From the NCBI GenBank assembly GCA_965198565.1, contig OZ240665.1:806001-870000 (forward strand): DNA of 64,000 nt, written 5' to 3'. A model generated the notes under the pieces. That model had not been told where the DNA came from, did no database searches, and saw only the letters and a program-made list of their open reading frames with translations. Below, in pieces: positions 17,488-24,707 of the stretch. This DNA comes from LMUY01 sp965198565 (GTDB taxonomy: Bacteria; Pseudomonadota; Alphaproteobacteria; Acetobacterales; Acetobacteraceae). The number at the start of each line of letters is the position of its first letter. The first letter of the stretch is position 1. The position numbers were made by a program, and so were the translations under genes.

Positions 17488-18669
17488 GTGCGCTTCGTCT
17501 ATTTCACCCACTCGCTGCAGTCCTGCTGGAACCACGGCAACGCGCATTTTCTCCGTGGTGTGCTGCGCGAGTTGATCACCGCCGGGCACGAGGCGCTGGC
17601 GGTCGAGCCGGCGGAGAGCTGGAGCCGCAACAACCTCCTGGCGGATGCGGGCGCGGCCGCGGTGGAGGGGTGGCGGGCGTATTACCCGGGGCTGCAGAGC
17701 GTGCGGCTCGCCGAGGGGGAGCCGCTCTACCCGCTGGTCGACGGGGCGGACGTGGTGATCGTGCATGAATGGACCGCGCCTGCCGTGGTGGCGCGCCTGG
17801 GGGCGCTGCGCGAGGCGGGGGCGCCCTGGCTGCTGCTGTTCCATGACACGCACCACCGAGCGGTCAGCGACCCGGCGGCGATGCAGGCCTTCGATCTGTC
17901 CGGCTATGACGCCGTGCTGGCGTTCGGCGACGCGCTGGCCGCCGTGTATCGCCGCTGGGGCTGGGAAGATCGCGTGTTCGTGTGGCACGAGGCCGCGGAC
18001 ACGGTGCTGTTCCGGCCCCCCTTGGACCCGGAGGCGCGGCGCGGTGCGGTCTGGATCGGCAATTGGGGCGACGGCGAGCGCACGGCCGAGCTGGAGGCGT
18101 TCCTGCTGGCCCCGCTCGCCCGCGCCCGGGTGCCGCTCGACATCCACGGCGTGCGCTATCCGCCGCAGGCGCTCAGGATGGTGGAGCAGTATGGCGCCCG
18201 CTATCACGGCTGGCTGCCGAACTACGCCGCCCCCGCCGTGTTCGCCCGCTATGTGCTGACGGTGCACGTGCCGCGCCGCTTCTACGTGGCGCAGCTTCCC
18301 GGCATCCCGACCATCCGCGTGTTCGAGGCGCTGGCCTGCGGCATTCCGCTGATTTCCGCGCCGTGGGAGGACGCCGAGGGGCTATTCACGCCGGGCGAGG
18401 ATTTCTTGGTCGCCGCCGATGGGGATGCGGTGGAGCGGCATGCGCGTGATTTGGTCAATGACCCGGCGTTTGCCGCCGCGGTGGCCGCGCGGGGGCTGGC
18501 CGCGGTGCGGGCGCGGCATAGTTGCGCGCATCGGGTGACGGAGTTGCTCGGGATCGTGGCCACCCTCACCCCGACCCTCTCCCAGAGGGAGAGGGAGAAG
18601 AGTTCCGAACATCCCGCCGAAAAGCCCTCTCCCTCTGGGAGAGGGTTGGGTGAGGGTGGCCCCGCGTGA
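17488..18669 (+). CDS. CgeB-like glycosyltransferase with repeat-encoded tail
   Basis: GT-B protein of 393 residues related to the CgeB/spore-coat-type glycosyltransferases. The start is the GTG at 17488 (VRFVYFTHSLQSCWNHGNAHF), 2 bp after the previous stop. FHDTHHRAV and IRVFEALACGIPLISAPWED mark the acceptor and donor sides; HAEDAF-type loops are not seen. The last 35 residues (about 360-393, from ATLTPTLSQRERE to PSPSGRGLGEGGPA) come from the inverted repeat pair at 18563-18656 and do not look like part of the fold. The gene overlaps the next one by 4 bp in the GTGA style, so the repeat insertion has been absorbed without breaking the coupled operon. Confidence 0.85.
   Translation: MRFVYFTHSLQSCWNHGNAHFLRGVLRELITAGHEALAVEPAESWSRNNLLADAGAAAVEGWRAYYPGLQSVRLAEGEPLYPLVDGADVVIVHEWTAPAVVARLGALREAGAPWLLLFHDTHHRAVSDPAAMQAFDLSGYDAVLAFGDALAAVYRRWGWEDRVFVWHEAADTVLFRPPLDPEARRGAVWIGNWGDGERTAELEAFLLAPLARARVPLDIHGVRYPPQALRMVEQYGARYHGWLPNYAAPAVFARYVLTVHVPRRFYVAQLPGIPTIRVFEALACGIPLISAPWEDAEGLFTPGEDFLVAADGDAVERHARDLVNDPAFAAAVAARGLAAVRARHSCAHRVTELLGIVATLTPTLSQREREKSSEHPAEKPSPSGRGLGEGGPA
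18563..18656 (+). repeat. Inverted pair of palindromic repeats encoding a protein C-terminus
   Basis: Copy 1 (18563-18595) is a ccctcacccc tail plus ccctctccc/gggagaggg hairpin. Copy 2 (18625-18656) is the inverted form ending ggttgggtgaggg. The tails point outward. The pair lies wholly inside the coding sequence of the CgeB-like protein, 10 bp before the next gene's start. Confidence 0.9.
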
Positions 18670-19736
18670 CGAAGCGCCTCGCCTTCTACGGCTCCTCCCT
18701 GCTCTCCTCGTACTGGAACGGCGCCGCCACCTATTACCGTGGTATCCTCGCCGCCCTCGCCCCGCTCGGTTGGGACATCACCTTCTACGAGCCCGACGCG
18801 TTCGACCGCCAAGCCCACCGCGATATCGACCCGCCGGACTACGCCCGCGTCGAGGTCTATCCCGCCACCGCGGCCGGCCTGCAAACCGTGCTGGGCAAGG
18901 CAGCCGAAGCCGACGTGGTGGTGAAAGCCAGCGGTGTCGGCGTGTTCGACGACACACTCATCACCGGCGTGCTCGCCCACGCCCGTCCCGGCGCCCACAC
19001 CGTGTTCTGGGACGTCGACGCCCCTGCCACCCTCGCGACCCTGCAAGCGGAACCGGAGCACCCGATCCGCCGCGCCCTGCCCCGGCTCAGCGCGGTGTTC
19101 ACCTATGGCGGCGGCCCGCCCGTGGTGGCGGCCTACCAGGCGCTCGGCGCCCCCGCCTGCACCCCGATCTACAACGCGCTCGACCCGGCGACCCATCACC
19201 CGGCGCCGCCCGACCCGCGCTTTGCCGCCGACCTCGCCTTCCTCGCCAACCGCCTGCCCGACCGCGAGGCGCGGGTGGACGCGTTCTTCGCCGCCGCGGC
19301 GGCTCGGCTGCCGCAGCGCCGCTTCCTGCTCGGCGGCTCGGGCTGGGAGGACAAGGCATTTCCCGCCAACGTCCGCCGCCTCGGCCATCTCGGCACGGCG
19401 GACCACAACGCCTTCAACGCCACCCCGCTTGCCGTGCTGAACGTGGCGCGGGACAGCATGGCCGCGGTCGGGTTCTCCCCCGCGACCCGGGTGTTCGAAG
19501 CGGCCGGCGCCGGCGCCTGCCTCATCACCGACGCCTGGGAGGGTCTCGAGCTGTTCCTGGCCGCTGGCGAGGAGGTGCTGGTGGCGCGGGACGGCGCGGA
19601 CGTGGCCGACCATCTTGCGAGCCTCACGCCGGAGCGGGCGGCCGCCATCGGCGCTGCGGCGCTGCGGCGCGTGCTGGCCGAGCATACCTATTCGCGCCGC
19701 GCCCGCCTGGTGGACCAGCTCCTACGGGCGCTGTGA
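18666..19736 (+). CDS. CgeB-family glycosyltransferase
   Basis: GT-B protein of 356 residues. The N-terminus MTKRLAFYGSSLLSSYWNGAATYYRGIL is typical of CgeB-like proteins in polysaccharide loci. The donor domain includes LGGSGWEDKAFPANVRRLGH, AVLNVARDSMAAVGFSPATRVFEAAGAGACLITD and a C-terminal glycosyltransferase region (EELFLAAGEEVLV-like). It starts at a GTG overlapping the previous stop codon and overlaps the acyltransferase gene by 4 bp. It is paralogous in style to the preceding gene, so the locus has two CgeB-type transferases plus one GT4. Confidence 0.85.
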   Translation: MTKRLAFYGSSLLSSYWNGAATYYRGILAALAPLGWDITFYEPDAFDRQAHRDIDPPDYARVEVYPATAAGLQTVLGKAAEADVVVKASGVGVFDDTLITGVLAHARPGAHTVFWDVDAPATLATLQAEPEHPIRRALPRLSAVFTYGGGPPVVAAYQALGAPACTPIYNALDPATHHPAPPDPRFAADLAFLANRLPDREARVDAFFAAAAARLPQRRFLLGGSGWEDKAFPANVRRLGHLGTADHNAFNATPLAVLNVARDSMAAVGFSPATRVFEAAGAGACLITDAWEGLELFLAAGEEVLVARDGADVADHLASLTPERAAAIGAAALRRVLAEHTYSRRARLVDQLLRAL

Positions 19737-20785
19737 AGCAGGGGTTTGACGGCGTCCAGGCCTTGCGCGCCGTGGCCGCGCTGGCAGTCGCGCTGCTGCA
19801 CATCAGCGACGAGGCGGGGGCGTTCGGCGGCACGCCGGGTCACGCGCCGTGGCCGTGGCTGGACGCGCTGCCGCTGGAGGCGGGCGTGGACCTGTTCTTC
19901 GTCATCTCCGGCTTCGTGCTGGTCTGGGCCAGTTGGGACGCGTTCGGCAGCCTGCGCTCCGTGCCGCGCTTCGTGGCCCGCCGGCTGCTGCGGGTGGCGC
20001 CGCTGTATTGGCTGCTGACGGCGGCCACCATCCTGGCCGGCGCGGTGCTGCCGGGCTCGCTCAGCGAGGGCTTGGGCGAGGGACCCGGCTACCTGGCGGC
20101 CTCGGCGCTGTTCATCCCGTGGCGCCGGGCCGACGGGTTCGTGCAGCCGGTGCTGCGGCTGGGTTGGACGCTCGAATACGAGATGCTGTTCTACGCCCTG
20201 CTCGCCGGCACCCTGGCGTTGCCGCGCCGGGCCGGTGTGGCTGGCTTGTTGCTGGCCATCGTGGCGCTTGCCATCGCCGGCCAGGTGGTCCGGTTCGCCG
20301 CCACGCCGCTCGCCTTCTGGACCGACCCGATCGTGCTGGAGTTCGCCCTCGGCGTGCTGGTGGCGATTGCGGCGCGGCGGGGCTGGCGCGCGGGCTGGCC
20401 CGGCCTGTTCGCTTTGCTGCTTGCCTGCCTGGCCGCAGCCGTGGCGGCACGGCTGCCCGGCGGCGACATCCGCGTGCTGGTCCGTGGCGTGCCCGCCGCG
20501 CTGCTGGTGTTCTGCGCCCTGCAGGTGACGCAAGTGCCGCGAGGCTTGCTGCTGGTCGGCGATGCATCCTACGCACTGTACCTGGTGCACCCGTTCCCGA
20601 TGCGGGCGATGCGCGTGGCCGCGGCGCATCTCCCGTTGCCCGCCACCGTTCTTGCGCCGCTCTACGTCGGCGTCACCCTGGCCGTGGCCGTGGCGCTGGC
20701 GGTCGCGCTGCATGAGCTGGTCGAACAACCAATCTTGCGCTGGGGACGCACGCTCACGGCCAGATCGATGCAAATTGCGGGCTGA
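19733..20785 (+). CDS. Acyltransferase 3 family membrane protein
   Basis: Integral membrane O-acyltransferase of 350 residues (OafA/YrhL type) with about ten hydrophobic helices. The start is the GTG at 19733 overlapping the previous stop. The N-terminus GFDGVQALRAVAALAVALLHI carries the family's early Arg and catalytic His, followed by GVDLFFVISGFV and FVARRLLRVAPLYWLL, both diagnostic. Such enzymes add acetyl or other acyl groups to extracellular or lipid-linked polysaccharides. It is the last gene of the seven-gene operon and likely decorates its product. The next gene, an exporter, starts 31 bp downstream. Confidence 0.9.
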   Translation: MKQGFDGVQALRAVAALAVALLHISDEAGAFGGTPGHAPWPWLDALPLEAGVDLFFVISGFVLVWASWDAFGSLRSVPRFVARRLLRVAPLYWLLTAATILAGAVLPGSLSEGLGEGPGYLAASALFIPWRRADGFVQPVLRLGWTLEYEMLFYALLAGTLALPRRAGVAGLLLAIVALAIAGQVVRFAATPLAFWTDPIVLEFALGVLVAIAARRGWRAGWPGLFALLLACLAAAVAARLPGGDIRVLVRGVPAALLVFCALQVTQVPRGLLLVGDASYALYLVHPFPMRAMRVAAAHLPLPATVLAPLYVGVTLAVAVALAVALHELVEQPILRWGRTLTARSMQIAG

Positions 20786-20816
20786 CGGCAGGATTATGCG
20801 GGAGTAGACCTGGGGC

Positions 20817-22388
20817 ATGTCCTCGTCCCAAGCGACTGCCGCCGGTCAGACCGAAGCCGCCACGCCGACCGGGTTCACCCACCAGCAGATCCTACGCGTC
20901 GTCGGCGGCATCATGCTGTGCATCCTGCTCGCGGCGCTCGACCAGACAGTGGTCGTGCCCGCCGTGCCCGCCATCGCCACCGAATTGGGCGCGTTCGGCC
21001 ACCTGTCGTGGATCATCACCGCCTACCTGCTGACCTCCACCGCGGTGACGCCGATCTACGGCAAGCTGTCGGACATGTATGGCCGCCGCGTGCTGCTGCT
21101 GCTGGCCCTGGGGCTGTTCATCGCGGCCTCGGTGCTATGCGCGCTGGCGCAGTCGCTGCCGATGCTGATCGCGGCGCGGGCGATCCAGGGCGTGGGCGGC
21201 GGCGGGCTGATGGCCATGGCGCAGGCCGCCATCGCCGACGTGGTCTCCCCGCGCGAACGCGGCCGCTACCAAGGCTACATGGCGGGTATGTGGGGCATCG
21301 CCTCGGTCGGCGGCCCGGTGGTGGGCGGCTGGTTCACCGACCATCTTTCCTGGACCTACGTGTTCTGGATGAACATCCCGCTCGGGCTGGCCGCGATGGT
21401 GTTGTGCAACCGCGGGCTCAAGCTGCTGCCGATCAAGCGGGTGGCCGGGCGCATCGACTACCTGGGCGCGGCATTGATCGTGGCGGTGGTGACGGGCCTG
21501 CTGCTGGTGCTGAGCTGGGGCGGCATCCAATATCCCTGGGGGTCGGCGCCCGTGCTCGGGATGCTGGCGTTGTCCGTCGTGCTCGGGGCGGTGCTGGTCT
21601 GGCACCAGATGCGCACGCCGGACGCGATCATGCCGCCGCGCATGTTCACCAGCTCCATCTTCACCCGCGGCGTGATCCTGGCGTTCATCACCTCCATCGG
21701 GCTGCTGGGCACGACCTTCCTGCTGCCGCTGCTGTTCCAACTGGTGCGGGGCGCGGACGCGGCGGCGTCCGGTTTCGAGGTGATCCCGTTCCTGGCCTTG
21801 AGCGTGGTGGGCGCGTTCGGCGGCGGGCAGCTCACGCGCCGGCTGGGGCGCACCCGGGTGATCATCGTGGCCGGCCTGGTGGCGGCCGCGGCGGGATTCT
21901 TCGGGCTGGCCATGGTGGACGCGCACACGCCGTTCATCATCCTGCTGGTCAGCATGATGGTGGTTGGGGTCGGCATCGGCGTCTGCCTGCCGAACGTGCT
22001 GGTGACGGTGCAGAACGCTGCCGACCGCCGCGACATCGGCACCGCGACGGGCGCGCTGCTGTTCCTGCGCTCCTTGGGCGGCGCCTTCGGTACCACGCTG
22101 GTGGGTGCGTTGCTGACCAGCGCCTACACCGCCTCGCTGGCGCATCATGGCTTTCCCGGCATCACCGACTTGAGCGCGATCAAGCCCGGCGGTGTTTTGG
22201 CCAATGTCGGCCCGGCCGCTCAGCTCGCTGGGGCCCATGCACTGGCGGCGGGATTCCGCCTGGCGTTCGGGGTTTGTGGCGTGGTCTCGGCGCTGGGCGT
22301 GGTGATTGCCGCCGGGCTGCGGGACATCCCGCTGCGCGCCGTGCCGGCCTCCTCGCCCGATGCGGCACCGGCGGCGATGGGGCACTAG
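20817..22388 (+). CDS. DHA2-family MFS transporter (EmrB/QacA type)
   Basis: Drug:H+ antiporter-like permease of 523 residues with about 14 transmembrane segments. LAALDQTVVVPAVPAIATELG is the DHA2 motif in helix 1, YGKLSDMYGRR is motif A, and AIQGVGGGGLMAMAQAAIADV is motif B/C-like. It follows the polysaccharide operon by 31 bp on the same strand. It may be cotranscribed, though a role in exporting the glycan is unlikely for this family and small-molecule efflux is more probable. A pair of perfect hairpins follows the stop. A second, only distantly similar DHA2 transporter of the same length lies at 24708-26279. Confidence 0.9.
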   Translation: MSSSQATAAGQTEAATPTGFTHQQILRVVGGIMLCILLAALDQTVVVPAVPAIATELGAFGHLSWIITAYLLTSTAVTPIYGKLSDMYGRRVLLLLALGLFIAASVLCALAQSLPMLIAARAIQGVGGGGLMAMAQAAIADVVSPRERGRYQGYMAGMWGIASVGGPVVGGWFTDHLSWTYVFWMNIPLGLAAMVLCNRGLKLLPIKRVAGRIDYLGAALIVAVVTGLLLVLSWGGIQYPWGSAPVLGMLALSVVLGAVLVWHQMRTPDAIMPPRMFTSSIFTRGVILAFITSIGLLGTTFLLPLLFQLVRGADAAASGFEVIPFLALSVVGAFGGGQLTRRLGRTRVIIVAGLVAAAAGFFGLAMVDAHTPFIILLVSMMVVGVGIGVCLPNVLVTVQNAADRRDIGTATGALLFLRSLGGAFGTTLVGALLTSAYTASLAHHGFPGITDLSAIKPGGVLANVGPAAQLAGAHALAAGFRLAFGVCGVVSALGVVIAAGLRDIPLRAVPASSPDAAPAAMGH

Positions 22389-22397
22389 AGCCTGATC

Positions 22398-22422
22398 GCA
22401 TCAGGTTGAAACAACCTGATGC
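22398..22422 (+). terminator. Perfect hairpin between convergent genes (1)
   Basis: An 11-bp perfect inverted repeat gcatcaggttg/caacctgatgc with an aaa loop, 10 bp after the DHA2 transporter stop. Its base composition is much lower in GC than its surroundings. It could end transcription in either direction, although no T-run follows. Palindromes beginning agagc-atgat are common intergenic elements in alphaproteobacteria. Confidence 0.55.
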
Positions 22423-22446
22423 GTGAATCAGCCTCAAACAAAGAGT

Positions 22447-22486
22447 AGAGCATGATTGCTTCGCCTATCAGAAGCAATCATGCTCT
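22447..22486 (+). terminator. Perfect 16-bp hairpin between convergent genes (2)
   Basis: A 16-bp perfect inverted repeat agagcatgattgcttc/gaagcaatcatgctct with the 8-base loop gcctatca. Its right edge overlaps the TAG stop of the minus-strand glycosyltransferase gene by 2 bp. It is a likely bidirectional terminator or a member of a dispersed palindrome family. Confidence 0.6.
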
Positions 22487-24698
22487 AAGGTTCGCGCTCC
22501 ACATCCATCCCCGTAGGCGACGTTCTAGCGTGCAACGCGATCAGGGCATGTTCCAGAGCGCGGGCGAACTGGACGGTCTGGAACACCGCGCTGGTGCGCC
22601 CGGCCGCAACAAGCCGCGCCCGAACCGCGGCGAGCGCGGCCGCATCCCGGGCCAGAGTGACGGCGATCTGCTCGAATCCGGCCAAATCCCGCGCGATCAG
22701 CTCGCCCAAGCCCAACGCGTGCAGCAGGCTGCCGCCCATGCGGGAGGCGAAGCTTTCCCCCATCAGGCTCACCAGGGGAACGCCGGACCATAGCGCGTCG
22801 CTGGCGGTGGCGCCGCCGTTGAAGGGGGTGGTGTCCAGCGCGAGACCCGCCAGGCGCAACCGGCCGAGATGGTCCGGGTATGGCAGCGGGCCGGCGAACA
22901 CGAGGCGCGCCGGGTCGATGCCGTGCGCCGCGGCCTCGCGGCGGAGGTTGGCCTGGGCCGCTTCGTTCGCCTCCAGCCACAGCACGCTGCCAGGCACGGC
23001 GGCCAGGATGCGCATGAACACCGCGAACAGACCCGGCGACAGCTTGTGCAGCCCGCTGAAGCAGCAGAACACGAAACCCGCCGGCGGCAAGCCCGCGTCC
23101 TCCCGGCTGGGGGTTGCGCCGGCGCGCCGCTGGTCGTCGTTGGCCTGGAAACACACCGGCAGTCGAACCACGCGCTCGCTGTAATGCGCCTCCGAGCCGG
23201 GCGGGATGACGGTGGCGTCGGCGATGATCGCGTCGACATAATCAGCGCCGAAGGAACCCGGGTAACCGAGGTAGTTCACCTGCACCGGGGCAACCCGGCG
23301 CGCCAGCAGGCCGGCGCGGCACCCGGCGGTGTGGCCCATCAAGTCGATGGCGACGTCGATGCCGAGGCCGCGCACGGCGGCAGCCGCCTCCTGGTCGTTC
23401 ATGTCAGACACATCGAGGACGTGGTCGAACGCGGCATGCACGCGCCGGCCATAGTCGCTGTCTTCCGGCTGGCCGAACGAGACCGCGGTCACTTCGAAGC
23501 GGGAGCGGTCATGCTGCTCGAACACCCCGGCCATCAGGAAGCACATGGCATGGTTGCGGAAGTCGGCCGAGAGATAGGCGATGCGGATGCGGGGGTGCTG
23601 GGCCCTCACCCCGGCCCTTCCCTCCGCCCATAGGGAGAGGGCACTTTGCAGCGGCGGGTAATACTGGGCGGCAAAGATCTGCGCACAGCGGAGCTGCACC
23701 ACCGGGCTTGGCTCGTGCGCCAACGCACAGAGCGGCAGGACCGCCCGCTCGCCCCGCTCGATGCGGGTCCGCAAGTCTGCGACCGCCGCGTCGTAGTCCG
23801 CCCAGTCGCACAGCCTGAGCTTGGCGTGCAGCCACTGGCCGCGCGCATAGTCGAAGCCGGGCGACTGCTCGAGCAGGCTGGCGAAGGCGTCGCGGGCCTC
23901 GGTGAGGCGGCCCAGCTCGAGCAAGACCGCCGCGCGATGGCTGAGCGCCACCACCGCCACGTCCGGATGCGCCAGCGCCAAGCTATACACCTCCAGTGCG
24001 GCCCCGAACCGGCGCTGGGCGAACAGCAGGTTGCCGAGGCGGAGCAGGCATTGCGCGTCGTCCGGCCGCAGGTTGAGCGCCGCCTCGAAACTGGCGCCCG
24101 CCTCGGTCAGGCGGCCGAGCGCCTCGAGCGCCGTGCCGCGGGCGAACAGCAGATCGGCGCGCAGCGGCAGCGGGGTGGAGCCGGCCGCGAGCGCCGCCTC
24201 GTACGCCGCCAGCGCCTCGCTCTCCCGGCCGAGCGATTGCAGCAGCTTGCCGCGGCTGTGCTGCGCCCGCGGTTTCGCCGGGTCGATCGCCACCAGCTCG
24301 TCCGCCGCTTCCAGTGCCTCCGCATCCCGCTGCAGGTCGCTCAGCGCACGGAGCCGGTTGTAGCGCGCCTCGATGCTCGCGCCGTCCAGCGCAATGAGGC
24401 GGTCGAAATACGGCAGCGCCTCGGCCTGCTGCCCGGCGCGGCACAGCTCGACGGCGAGGTTGTTCAGCGCGGAGGCAGACTTGGGCGCATAGCTGGCGGC
24501 GCGGCGCAGCAACTGGAAGCCTTTGTCCGCCATGCCCTGGTCCAGCCAAACCAGGCCAAGCATCTGCAGCGCGTCCGCGTTGCGCGGCTCGGTGCGCAGG
24601 ACCCGCTGGTAGATCTTGCGCGCCTCGTCGAGCCGCCCCGCCTGCTGGTGCAGCACGGCGGCTTGCAAGGCTGCGCTGGTGGCGGGCTTGGCGGCCAA
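22485..24698 (-). CDS. TPR/SPINDLY-type O-linked glycosyltransferase (GT41-like)
   Basis: Protein of 737 residues with about seven TPR repeats (residues 8-300) followed by a GT41 catalytic half like SPINDLY and OGT. Catalytic-half motifs include IAYLSADFRNHAM near residue 372, DLMGHTAG, QVNYLGYPGS, SGLHKLSP and TPFNGGATASDALWSGVPLVS. It would glycosylate proteins, with flagellin or surface proteins being common bacterial targets. The start appears to be TTG at 24698 because an in-frame stop lies four codons upstream and no earlier ATG exists. The ribosome site is poor. Residues about 353-366 (LWAEGRAGVRA) are encoded by a palindromic repeat at 23603-23641, lying exactly between the two halves. 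It starts 9 bp after the DHA2 transporter on the same strand. Confidence 0.88.
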   Translation of the reverse strand: MAAKPATSAALQAAVLHQQAGRLDEARKIYQRVLRTEPRNADALQMLGLVWLDQGMADKGFQLLRRAASYAPKSASALNNLAVELCRAGQQAEALPYFDRLIALDGASIEARYNRLRALSDLQRDAEALEAADELVAIDPAKPRAQHSRGKLLQSLGRESEALAAYEAALAAGSTPLPLRADLLFARGTALEALGRLTEAGASFEAALNLRPDDAQCLLRLGNLLFAQRRFGAALEVYSLALAHPDVAVVALSHRAAVLLELGRLTEARDAFASLLEQSPGFDYARGQWLHAKLRLCDWADYDAAVADLRTRIERGERAVLPLCALAHEPSPVVQLRCAQIFAAQYYPPLQSALSLWAEGRAGVRAQHPRIRIAYLSADFRNHAMCFLMAGVFEQHDRSRFEVTAVSFGQPEDSDYGRRVHAAFDHVLDVSDMNDQEAAAAVRGLGIDVAIDLMGHTAGCRAGLLARRVAPVQVNYLGYPGSFGADYVDAIIADATVIPPGSEAHYSERVVRLPVCFQANDDQRRAGATPSREDAGLPPAGFVFCCFSGLHKLSPGLFAVFMRILAAVPGSVLWLEANEAAQANLRREAAAHGIDPARLVFAGPLPYPDHLGRLRLAGLALDTTPFNGGATASDALWSGVPLVSLMGESFASRMGGSLLHALGLGELIARDLAGFEQIAVTLARDAAALAAVRARLVAAGRTSAVFQTVQFARALEHALIALHARTSPTGMDVEREP
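23603..23641 (+). repeat. Palindromic repeat inside a glycosyltransferase gene
   Basis: Sequence ccctcaccccggcccttccc followed by tccgcccatagggagaggg, a slightly diverged copy of the family. It is in frame within the TPR/GT41 gene, encoding part of the linker between the TPR and catalytic halves. The divergence suggests an old insertion. Confidence 0.75.
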
Positions 24699-24707
24699 AC
24701 CGGGCTG

